25,390 bases of DNA from the NCBI GenBank assembly GCA_947311175.1, contig CAMZKK010000128.1, forward strand, positions 1 to 25,390, in the 5' to 3' direction. Made by a program: the position numbers and the translations under genes. Origin of the DNA: an uncultured Planctomycetota bacterium. Lineage in GTDB: Bacteria > Planctomycetota > SZUA-567 > JAFGNG01. Below the pieces are notes generated by a model that was not told where the DNA came from, made no database searches, and worked only from the letters and a program-made list of their open reading frames with translations. Position 1 is the first letter of the stretch. Each line of letters opens with the position of its first letter. This document shows, in pieces, positions 16,415 through 23,319 of the stretch.

Positions 16415-17184
16415 TTCATTGTTCAGATTTCCATATTTGTAAACCGATTAATCTATCAGCCATTCGTGGGAAGCGGTTTTTCGGTTGGCTAAATTGGGTT
16501 TTAAATCGAAGAAAAATTCACCATTCAATCTATCTAAATAAATTTAAGGAGAAGATGCAAAATCTTAAGCCGGATGTGGTTTGTATCACAGGAGATCTTG
16601 CTCAACTCGGCACCAAAAAAGAGTTAGAAATTGCAGAATGTTATCTAAATGAGCTTTCGAACTATACTGGTAATTTATTATATGTTCCAGGTAATCATGA
16701 TAAATATATCGAGGACAAAGAGAGTGAATTGATTAGGAATCGAATAATTGCTAAATATGGAAACTGCAATGAAAAAATATCTAAGACCATTGGCGACCTT
16801 GACTTTGTTTTGATTGACCAAACCATTTTCAATAAACTGTTTCGCTTTGCCGGTAAGATATCGAATGAGTTGTATGCAAAATTAAATAGTTTAACCTTAA
16901 AAAATGCAAACCGAATAATCCTCGGTCACTTCCCAATAATTGATAGTAACGGCAGAGAGTTGGCAAAAAAAAGACAACTCATTGATGCAGAAAAATTAAT
17001 TGCACATCTATCTTCTGCTAAAAATTCTCTCTATCTATGCGGACATATTCATCACCCATTTGCAACCGACCTGGGCATAAACTCAATTCAGCTATGTGCA
17101 GGAAGTCTAACCACCACCGGTAGCTATTACAACATCAAGGTAACTGACAATAAATTCGATTATAAATTAGAAAGCGTAAACTAA
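16405..17184 (+). CDS. Calcineurin-like metallophosphoesterase
   Basis: This 259-residue protein has all five metal-binding blocks of the superfamily: DFH (D8, H10), GDL (D64), GNHD (96-99), GHFP (H175) and GHIHH (H214, H216). The closest general type is the Icc/CpdA-like cyclic-nucleotide phosphodiesterase group, but substrate cannot be decided; DNA, nucleotides and phospholipids are other options. It overlaps cheR by 10 bp and is the last gene of the operon. Its place behind a sensor kinase and methyltransferase is compatible with second-messenger turnover, which is inference. The TAA stop falls inside the left palindrome of repeat D. Confidence 0.88.
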   Translation: MQIIHCSDFHICKPINLSAIRGKRFFGWLNWVLNRRKIHHSIYLNKFKEKMQNLKPDVVCITGDLAQLGTKKELEIAECYLNELSNYTGNLLYVPGNHDKYIEDKESELIRNRIIAKYGNCNEKISKTIGDLDFVLIDQTIFNKLFRFAGKISNELYAKLNSLTLKNANRIILGHFPIIDSNGRELAKKRQLIDAEKLIAHLSSAKNSLYLCGHIHHPFATDLGINSIQLCAGSLTTTGSYYNIKVTDNKFDYKLESVN

Positions 17185-17454
17185 ATTCCAACTGCGGAAT
17201 TTAGAGTTAAAAATTAAAAGTTGAGAATTCAGAGTGAAGGATGCTCTACGAGCCGTTTTTAATGAAATGAAATATTCAATTTTCATTTACTCCAGAGCAC
17301 AAGCACTCATTGGGTGAAGAGAAATATTGGTGATGTAAATCATCAATATCACCTTTAGCTGTGGCTAAAGCACCTTCATTTTTTATACCCGAAAAAGGGC
17401 ACGTGCTTTTTAATTCTCAATTTTCAATTAAATTCCGAACCAACTGCGGAATTT
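17181..17454. repeat. Complete modular repeat element (D), core inverted
   Basis: Outer palindrome CTAAATTCC-AACTGC-GGAATTTAG (17181-17204), AT-rich run, GTGAAGG, GCTCTACGAGC (17243-17253), a longer middle, CTTTAGC-TGTG-GCTAAAG (17353-17370), CACCTTCATT, TTATACCCGAAAAAGGGCAC (17383-17402), AT-rich run, outer palindrome AAATTCCG/CGGAATTT (17430-17454). Compared with B and C the two core hairpins are in reverse order and strand, while the CCCGAAAAGGG block stays on the right as in B. The middle holds about 52 bp more than B, between two GAAATATT copies (17269, 17321). No gene is visible; with the fic operator it fills the 357-bp gap. Confidence 0.85.
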
Positions 17455-17460
17455 GGGAGT

Positions 17461-17532
17461 AAAGTAAATTATAAAAAATCTTATTTTACTTTTGCGGTTA
17501 AAAGTAAAATAAGGTAATATATAATTTACTTT
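17461..17532. promoter_or_regulatory. Nested palindrome and promoter upstream of fic
   Basis: Two perfect inverted repeats are nested: an outer 13-bp pair (17461-17473 with 17520-17532) and an inner 14-bp pair (17480-17493 with 17500-17513) around GCGGTT. Each arm carries the octamer AAAGTAAA or its complement, giving four copies in alternating orientation. A possible promoter, TTGCGG (17492-17497), 17-nt spacer and TAATAT (17515-17520), lies inside it. GGAGG follows at once and the fic ATG is at 17542. This is the layout of an operator for a dimeric repressor, perhaps the winged helix of Fic itself. Confidence 0.65.
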
Positions 17533-17541
17533 GGAGGACTT

Positions 17542-18678
17542 ATGGATATTAAAGAATTTAATGCTGGTAGCTTAAAATCTGGGTTTAAATACAGTTATTT
17601 CTTGCCTGAAAAAATTAACCACAATTTTTCATGGGATACCCCTAAAGTTGGTCAACTTCTTGAAACCGCATCCTTAAAACTTGGTGAGCTAAACTCCTTC
17701 GCTAATTTTGTGCCAGATATAGATATGTTTATCAAAATGCATGTCGTTAAGGAGGCGGTGGTTTCAAGTAAAATTGAAGGTACACAGACAAACATTGAAG
17801 ACGCTTTGTTTGAAGTGTCTGATTTGAACCCAGAAAAAAGAGATGATTGGCAAGAGGTTAATAATTATATTGAGGCAATCAATAGTGCCATTGATGAGCT
17901 TAAATCCTTGCCTTTATCCAATCGGCTCATTAAAAACACTCATCGCATATTACTGTCCAACGGTAGAGGTAAACATAAAAACCCTGGCGAGTTTAGAACA
18001 TCTCAAAACTGGATTGGTGGCGTATCATTAGTTGATGCCACTTTTATCCCACCAAAACATGAAGAGATTGCAGAATTATTGTCTGACTTAGAACAGTTTC
18101 TTCATAATGACAACATCCCACATCTTATAAAAATAGCGATTGCTCATTATCAATTTGAAACCATTCATCCTTTTTTAGATGGTAATGGCAGAATTGGTAG
18201 ATTGTTGATAACCCTCTATCTCGTCTCAAATAATATTATGGATAAGCCTCTGTTGTATTTGTCTGATTTTTTTGAAAGGAACAGATTGTTGTATTATGAT
18301 CACCTAACAGCGGTTCGCTCAAGAAATGATTTACAAGGCTGGATTATGTTTTTTTTGACAGGCGTTATCGAAACCGCAGGAAATTCAATCCAAACATTGA
18401 ATAAAATAATAGACCTTAAATCATCTATCGAAAAGGTGGCTATTATAGAAATGGGTAAGCGATCCAAAAATGCAATTCTACTTCTTAACGCACTTTTTAA
18501 AGAGCCGGTGATAAGTGTCAAAAAGGCACAAACCATGCTCAGCCTTTCCACCAAAGCAAGCAATGACCTCATTAAAATCTTTGTTGAAAAAAACATATTG
18601 GTAGAAGTGACTGGCTTTCAGAGAAACCGTATTTTTATATTTGCGGATTACCTAAACCTTTTTAAGGGCGAAGGCTAA
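17542..18678 (+). CDS. Fic family protein with C-terminal winged helix
   Basis: This 378-residue protein has the complete Fic motif HPFLDGNGRIGR (209-220), with catalytic H209 and the phosphate-binding loop, so it is probably an AMP-transferring (AMPylating) enzyme. An N-terminal inhibitory motif SSKIEG (75-80) fits [S/T]xxxE[G/N] with E79 as the blocking glutamate, as in class II Fic proteins. The last 65 residues look like a winged-helix domain (ISVKKAQTMLSLSTKASND), common in large stand-alone Fic proteins. GGAGG is at 17533-17537. No antitoxin gene is adjacent, consistent with self-inhibition. Targets are unknown. The nested palindrome upstream suggests autoregulation. Confidence 0.94.
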   Translation: MDIKEFNAGSLKSGFKYSYFLPEKINHNFSWDTPKVGQLLETASLKLGELNSFANFVPDIDMFIKMHVVKEAVVSSKIEGTQTNIEDALFEVSDLNPEKRDDWQEVNNYIEAINSAIDELKSLPLSNRLIKNTHRILLSNGRGKHKNPGEFRTSQNWIGGVSLVDATFIPPKHEEIAELLSDLEQFLHNDNIPHLIKIAIAHYQFETIHPFLDGNGRIGRLLITLYLVSNNIMDKPLLYLSDFFERNRLLYYDHLTAVRSRNDLQGWIMFFLTGVIETAGNSIQTLNKIIDLKSSIEKVAIIEMGKRSKNAILLLNALFKEPVISVKKAQTMLSLSTKASNDLIKIFVEKNILVEVTGFQRNRIFIFADYLNLFKGEG

Positions 18679-18749
18679 GGTAGAGATGGATAGTTTTAGA
18701 TAAAAGACTCTATTTGGAATGTTATTAATTATAGGATGTTTGCGAAAAA

Positions 18750-19283
18750 ATGATGGATAAAAAAGGATTAGTAATTATCAATACCGGTAATGGCAAAGGA
18801 AAGTCAACCGCGTCTTTTGGGATGGCTGTTAGGGCTGTAGGTAATGGGATGAAGGTTGTTATTAGGCAATTTATCAAAGGGACTTGGACACCGGGAGAGG
18901 TTAAGGCCTTTAAACAACTTTCGGAATTTGTCGATCTTAAAACCCTTGGTAAGGGCTTTATTGAAAAACCAACAGAGGCAGAAATACAAACATTAAAAAT
19001 AGAAACCTCTAACCATCTCAAACAAATTTCAAAAGAAATAATTACGCTAAAGCCCCAAATGTTAATCCTGGATGAAATAATTTATCTGTTGTCTTATGGG
19101 CTTTGCAAAGAGGATGAGCTTATTGATTTCATTAAGAAAAAACCGGATGATCTACATTTGATTTTAACCGGCAGGGGAGCAACTGATGGAATAATTGAGG
19201 TTGCGGATTTGGTGACAGAAATGAAAGAGATTAAGCATCCATATCATGCGGGAGTTTCTGCTCAAAAGGGGGTTGAGTATTAA
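18750..19283 (+). CDS. cobO: Cob(I)yrinic acid a,c-diamide adenosyltransferase
   Basis: This 177-residue enzyme of the CobO/BtuR/CobA family adds the adenosyl group from ATP to cob(I)alamin-type corrinoids. The P-loop GNGKGKST (13-20) is at the N-terminus, as in the family. Other matches are RQFIKGTW (about 39-46), LDEIIYLLSYG (about 105-115), TGRGATDGIIEVADLVTEM (about 140-158) and the terminal AQKGVEY. Length is typical though slightly short. Two ATG codons lie in tandem at 18750 and 18753; the first is given. No other cobalamin gene is in the window, so it may serve corrinoid salvage. Confidence 0.94.
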   Translation: MMDKKGLVIINTGNGKGKSTASFGMAVRAVGNGMKVVIRQFIKGTWTPGEVKAFKQLSEFVDLKTLGKGFIEKPTEAEIQTLKIETSNHLKQISKEIITLKPQMLILDEIIYLLSYGLCKEDELIDFIKKKPDDLHLILTGRGATDGIIEVADLVTEMKEIKHPYHAGVSAQKGVEY

Positions 19284-19285
19284 TG

Positions 19286-19390
19286 ATTATTAATTAATAC
19301 TCATTAATACTCAATTAACAATTAACAATTAACAATTAACAATTAAAAATGATTGTGACGCTTTGCGTCGGGATGTTTTTCGCAAAGCGT
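19286..19390. repeat. Heptad tandem repeat and hairpin (copy E)
   Basis: Nearly five tandem AATTAAC heptads (19313-19346), preceded by two ATTAATACTC decamers, lead into a 10-bp inverted repeat ACGCTTTGCG / CGCAAAGCGT (19358-19367 with 19381-19390). The heptads match those of the modular repeats but the core hairpin differs, so this may be a second subtype. Confidence 0.7.
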
Positions 19391-19409
19391 TGACTGGAAC
19401 TGATTTTAT

Positions 19410-19438
19410 TTGACAACATTCATTGATAATATTACGAT
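19410..19438 (+). promoter_or_regulatory. Candidate promoter of tRNA-Gln
   Basis: Consensus TTGACA (19410-19415), a 17-nt spacer and TACGAT (19433-19438). It lies about 70 nt before the tRNA, leaving room for a 5' leader that would be removed by RNase P. Confidence 0.55.
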
Positions 19439-19505
19439 ACAATCTATAATTCAGGAGAAAATAAAATATTGTTTTTTAACATCCTGTTTTACAAATAATT
19501 AATAT

Positions 19506-19579
19506 TGCCCCTTCGTCTAACGGTAGGACACCTGACTCTGAATCAGGGTGTAGAGGTTCAAATCCTCTGGGGGCAACCA
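19506..19579 (+). tRNA. tRNA-Gln, anticodon CTG
   Basis: A cloverleaf is visible: acceptor 19506-19512 with 19569-19575, anticodon stem CCTGA/TCAGG around the loop CTCTGAA, anticodon CTG at 19538-19540, T-arm AGAGG/CCTCT, discriminator A and encoded CCA at 19577-19579. A strong terminator follows. Confidence 0.93.
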
Positions 19580-19585
19580 ATCACA

Positions 19586-19617
19586 ACAGCCTTGGGGTTT
19601 CTCAAGGCTGTTTTTTT
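19586..19617 (+). terminator. Rho-independent terminator of tRNA-Gln
   Basis: A 9-bp stem ACAGCCTTG / CAAGGCTGT with an 8-nt loop is followed by seven T. It starts 7 nt after the tRNA CCA. Confidence 0.88.
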
Positions 19618-19640
19618 GTCGGAGGATTTGCTTTTTTGAT

Positions 19641-19779
19641 GTGTAGAGGTTGTGGCACACCTCCTGTGTGCCATCCTTCGGACTCCGCTTCGCTCCGCGT
19701 TCCTTCGCCTTCCATGGCTACGGAATCAAATCCTCTGGGGGCAAGCAATTACCTCAGCTTTGGGTTTTTACAAGGCTTT
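19641..19779 (+). pseudogene. Broken duplicate of the tRNA-Gln 3' end and terminator
   Basis: GTGTAGAGGTT (19641-19651) repeats tRNA positions 19548-19558, and TCAAATCCTCTGGGGGCAA (19726-19744) repeats 19558-19576 exactly. In the true tRNA these parts are contiguous; here they are split by a 74-bp GC-rich segment (19652-19725) that begins with an 8-bp hairpin TGGCACAC/GTGTGCCA. The DNA after the second part (19745-19779) still resembles the tRNA terminator region at about 70% identity over 37 columns but has lost a clean stem. The remnant cannot form a tRNA. Confidence 0.8.
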
Positions 19780-19853
19780 CATCTCATTAAATATCGCTCG
19801 CAGAGCTTCCTTCATTTTTAATTTTTAATTTTTAATTGTTAATTATTATTTGT
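19780..19853. repeat. Partial modular repeat (F), right half
   Basis: ATTAAATATCGCTCGCAGAGC followed by TTCCTTCATT and a TTTTTAA-type heptad run. It matches the right half of copy B with one base change in the mini-hairpin loop (19796-19806). The left half is absent. With the tRNA remnant it fills the gap before the gene at 19916. Confidence 0.75.
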
Positions 19854-19915
19854 TGCTTAATCTTCATTTTCAATATAAAATAAAGTTGTTAATTTGTCGT
19901 TAAAAGGAAAATACT

Positions 19916-20872
19916 TTGAATGGAATCTCGCATAAAATATTAATTGTTGATGATGAACCTTTAAACATTCAACTTCTTAAGATTGTACTTGACCCGCTTG
20001 ATTATGATATAATTGAAGCAGGGAGCGGAGAGGAAGCGCTCATTTTAATTAGGGAACATTCCATAGATCTTATTTTGCTTGATGTCGTGATGCCCGGAAT
20101 GAGCGGGTATGATGTTTGCCATGAAATAAAAAATAATGAAGACACTCGGCTTATTCCCGTAGTTATGGTTACTGCGTTAGATGATACAGATGCTAAGGTT
20201 AAGGGGATAGAGGCTGGTGCGGATGATTTTATTACTAAGCCACCAATTGCAGTTGAAATTAAGGCGAGGATTAAATCTTTATTGAGAGATAATGCACTCA
20301 ATAAAAAATTGGCAAGTATTGAAAATGTTATTGTTTCTATGGCGAGTGCGGTAGAAGCAAAAAATTCTTATACCGAGGGGCATATCCAGCGAGTTGCGAA
20401 TATCTCTGTTGCTCTTGGCAAAAAAATAGGTTTGTCAAAAGATGATTTGGAAGCATTATGGATTGGTGGTATTCTTCACGATATTGGTAAGATTGCTGTT
20501 CCTGAGAATGTATTGAATAAACCCGGAGAACTAAATGACGAAGAGTTTGAAATAATTAAAACCCACCCCGGTGCAGGTCATAAAATATGTTTGCCCTTAC
20601 AAAAAAATCTTGGTAATGCCTTAGATGCAGTTTTGTCTCACCACGAAAAACTTGATGGCAGCGGTTATCCAAACGGAATTAAGAATGAGGATGTATCTGT
20701 GCTGGCAAGGATTGTTGGCATCGCAGATATGTTTGATGCTATCTATACTGATCGCCCTTATCGTAAAGGAATGTCGAAAGAGGATACCATTGCAATTCTC
20801 CGTAAAGATGTTAGTTCTGGAAAAATAGATGGTGAAATTGTTGAACACCTTGTCTCTCATGTAGGACTTTGA
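19916..20872 (+). CDS. REC-HD-GYP response regulator (c-di-GMP phosphodiesterase)
   Basis: This 318-residue cytoplasmic protein of the RpfG type has a receiver domain (about 5-122; acidic pair D12/D13, D56, K108) and a complete HD-GYP domain (about 135-318). Catalytic residues are present: E154/H156, H188-D189 in LHDIGK, H217, HHE (242-244) and GSGYP (248-252). It should hydrolyse c-di-GMP when phosphorylated. The start is TTG at 19916, supported by AGGA seven nt upstream; no suitable ATG exists. The hybrid kinase gene begins 8 bp downstream, so that kinase is the likely phosphodonor. Confidence 0.94.
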   Translation: MNGISHKILIVDDEPLNIQLLKIVLDPLDYDIIEAGSGEEALILIREHSIDLILLDVVMPGMSGYDVCHEIKNNEDTRLIPVVMVTALDDTDAKVKGIEAGADDFITKPPIAVEIKARIKSLLRDNALNKKLASIENVIVSMASAVEAKNSYTEGHIQRVANISVALGKKIGLSKDDLEALWIGGILHDIGKIAVPENVLNKPGELNDEEFEIIKTHPGAGHKICLPLQKNLGNALDAVLSHHEKLDGSGYPNGIKNEDVSVLARIVGIADMFDAIYTDRPYRKGMSKEDTIAILRKDVSSGKIDGEIVEHLVSHVGL

Positions 20873-20879
20873 AACTCCA

Positions 20880-23297
20880 TTGCATAAAGCATTAGATATC
20901 AATCAAGAAATGTCGCTTATTAAACATGCAATTCAGGTCGCAGAAAACGGAGTAGTGATTACAGATATTGCTGGCTGTGTTGTTTGGATTAATCAGGCAT
21001 TTACCAAAATGACCGGGTATAACGAAGAAGATGTCGTTGGCAAAAAAACTAATTTATTAAAGTCTGGCAAGCATGAGGATTTGTTTTATAAAAAACTGTG
21101 GGATACCATATCTACTGGCAAGGTATGGCAGGGGGAATTAATAAATAAAAGAAAAGATAACTCTTTTTATCACGAAGATATGACAATAACCCCCATATCT
21201 GAAGATGAAAAAATTATAAATTACATAGCCATTAAGTCGGACATTACTGACCGCAAAGAAATAGAGATTGAACGACAAAGGCTTGCAAACAAAAAACACG
21301 AAGCGTTGGGATACTTGCAGGAAGTTAAGGATAATTTTGATAGAATATTTCATAACTCTCAAGATGCAGTTTTGATTATTGAAGATAATAGGTTTATTTC
21401 CATTAACAAAGTTGCCCAGAAGATACTTGGGACTGAAAATATAGAGCAGTTGTTAGGTATTCATCCTTCAGATTGTTCGCCTTTGTTTCAGCCTGACGGC
21501 ATGGAATCTCATGAAAAGGCTGAGAAAATGATAGCAATTGCCAAACAAAAAGGATTTCATCGTTTTGAATGGATGCACAAAAAAATAAGCGGTGAGAATT
21601 TTTTAGTTATGGTTACTCTTACCCTTATGAAATTTAGAGGTAAAGAACAATTGCATGTGGTTTGGCAAGATATTACATCTCAAAAAGAACTTGAGAATAA
21701 TCTTCGAAAAAGTGCAAAACAGGCAGAGAATATATCTTTTGCCAAGGGGAGATTTTTGGCAAACATGAGCCATGAAATAAGAACCCCAATGAACGGTATT
21801 TTGGGTATTGGTAGAATGCTACAAAATATGGGGTTAAAAGATACCGCGGGAGATTTGGTTGATAAGCTTATGTATTCTGCAAAAAGCTTATTGGGATTAT
21901 TGAATGATATCCTTGATTATTCTAAGATTGAAGAAGGGCAGCTGCTATTAGAGTATAGGAATTTTAATCTAAAAGAAATGATTGACAATGTGGTTTCTGT
22001 TATGTCGGTAACTGCATCAGAAAAAAATCTATATTTGCAGAGCTGTATTGATGACGCTCTTCCGGTTTGGATTTGTGGTGATGATACAAGGCTTAGGCAG
22101 ATTTTATTTAATCTTATAAGTAATGCCATTAAGTTTACAGAAAATGGCGGAGTTAAAATCCTTGCTGATGTCCTTGACTCTTCTAGTGATAAATTGGAAA
22201 TAAATTTTTCAATTATCGATACAGGAATTGGTATTGAAGAATCAAAAGTTAAAAATATCTTCGACAGTTTCACCCAAGCAGAAATAGGGACTTCTCGTAA
22301 ATACGGAGGTACAGGGTTGGGGCTTGCTATTAGTAAAAGATTAGTTGAAATGATGGATGGTGAAATTGACTGCACAAGTAATGTCGGAGTCGGTTCTACC
22401 TTTACCTTTACCATTTGCGTAGAAAAAGGTATGGCACAAGAAGCAAGTGAAGAAAAATTAGGAAATTCAAAACATAATAATCTTCGTATCCTTTTGGCAG
22501 AAGACAATAAAATAAATCAAGAAGTTGCAAATATGGTTCTTTGCAAAGATAGTCATCAAGTAAAAATTGCCGAGACAGGGATTGAGGTGTTAGATTTATT
22601 GTCTAAAAATGATTTTGATTTGATTATTATGGATGTTCATATGCCGGAAATGGATGGGATTTCTGCAACGAAAATTATCAGAAAATGCGAACAAATAAAT
22701 GTTGACAAAAGCGATATTGAGTTTGACATAGAAAGAAAATTAGCACCACGGATAAAAGGGCAACATATTCCAATAATTGCAATGACTGCAAGTGCAATGA
22801 ATGAGGACAAAGAGGATTGTTTGAAAAGCGGAATGGATGATTATTTAACCAAGCCGTTTATGCCAAGTGATATCCATACTGCCTTAGATAAACTGGAGTT
22901 ATCTACTGACGGTCAGGTTGATATTGAAAGAAAAACTTATTTTGCCGAAAAAACAAGGAATGACAACTATAAAAAAATTGCCTTTACTCATCTTAAGCAA
23001 ACCTATGAAGTTGAGGATGAAGTAGTGGATAAATTGTTAGCAAGTGCCAGCAGCAGTATAACTTTAGCTGCAGAAAAAATAAAAATTGCTTTTGAAGAAA
23101 ATGACAAACAGTCAATTTTTGCAGTTGCTCATAACATGAAAGGTGTTTTGTTGACATTGGGATTTGATGATGTTGCAAATAAAGCAAGAGTTATAGAGCA
23201 ACAAGCATCAAAAGGCAAACAAATAGATGTTTCTGTTTTTGATACGCTTATGGATTATGTGGATAAAATATTGGAAAATATTGGCAATGAAAATTAA
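20880..23297 (+). CDS. Hybrid histidine kinase PAS-PAS-HK-REC-HPt
   Basis: This 805-residue cytoplasmic phosphorelay kinase has no membrane segment. Domains are PAS1 (about 10-125), PAS2 (about 150-275), HisKA with H298 in ANMSHEIRTP, an ATPase domain with DTGIGI and GGTGLGLAIS, a receiver (about 535-680; IMDVHMPEMDG, TKPF) and a C-terminal HPt with H751 in AHNMKG. The receiver carries about 25 extra residues (CEQINVDKSDIEF onward) before IPIIAMTASAM. TTG 20880 gives the longest reading; ATG 20910 is an alternative, and neither has an ideal ribosome site. A gap of 8 bp from the REC-HD-GYP gene suggests a pair, with the HPt passing phosphate to that regulator. Confidence 0.93.
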   Translation: MHKALDINQEMSLIKHAIQVAENGVVITDIAGCVVWINQAFTKMTGYNEEDVVGKKTNLLKSGKHEDLFYKKLWDTISTGKVWQGELINKRKDNSFYHEDMTITPISEDEKIINYIAIKSDITDRKEIEIERQRLANKKHEALGYLQEVKDNFDRIFHNSQDAVLIIEDNRFISINKVAQKILGTENIEQLLGIHPSDCSPLFQPDGMESHEKAEKMIAIAKQKGFHRFEWMHKKISGENFLVMVTLTLMKFRGKEQLHVVWQDITSQKELENNLRKSAKQAENISFAKGRFLANMSHEIRTPMNGILGIGRMLQNMGLKDTAGDLVDKLMYSAKSLLGLLNDILDYSKIEEGQLLLEYRNFNLKEMIDNVVSVMSVTASEKNLYLQSCIDDALPVWICGDDTRLRQILFNLISNAIKFTENGGVKILADVLDSSSDKLEINFSIIDTGIGIEESKVKNIFDSFTQAEIGTSRKYGGTGLGLAISKRLVEMMDGEIDCTSNVGVGSTFTFTICVEKGMAQEASEEKLGNSKHNNLRILLAEDNKINQEVANMVLCKDSHQVKIAETGIEVLDLLSKNDFDLIIMDVHMPEMDGISATKIIRKCEQINVDKSDIEFDIERKLAPRIKGQHIPIIAMTASAMNEDKEDCLKSGMDDYLTKPFMPSDIHTALDKLELSTDGQVDIERKTYFAEKTRNDNYKKIAFTHLKQTYEVEDEVVDKLLASASSSITLAAEKIKIAFEENDKQSIFAVAHNMKGVLLTLGFDDVANKARVIEQQASKGKQIDVSVFDTLMDYVDKILENIGNEN

Positions 23298-23319
23298 CAA
23301 TTAATTAGGTGGGATAATT

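Noticed and set aside
17542..18678. Fic as the toxin of a two-gene toxin-antitoxin module
   Set aside because: No small antitoxin gene is adjacent, and the protein carries its own inhibitory motif SSKIEG.
19313..19346. The heptad run as a CRISPR array
   Set aside because: The units are 7 bp and contiguous with no spacers, and no cas gene is present.
19558..19744. The repeated tRNA 3' end as attL/attR of an integrated element
   Set aside because: Only about 150 bp lies between the copies, there is no integrase, and the downstream terminator is duplicated too, so tandem duplication plus a small insertion explains it better.
19636..19821. A 61-residue open frame across the tRNA remnant and repeat F
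   Set aside because: It is made of a tRNA fragment, the GC-rich insert and repeat sequence; no ribosome site supports it.
21917..22507. A 196-residue open frame on the minus strand inside the PAS hybrid kinase gene
   Set aside because: It lies wholly antisense to conserved kinase and receiver domains, has low-complexity Ser/Leu/Ile composition, and no recognisable motif or ribosome site.
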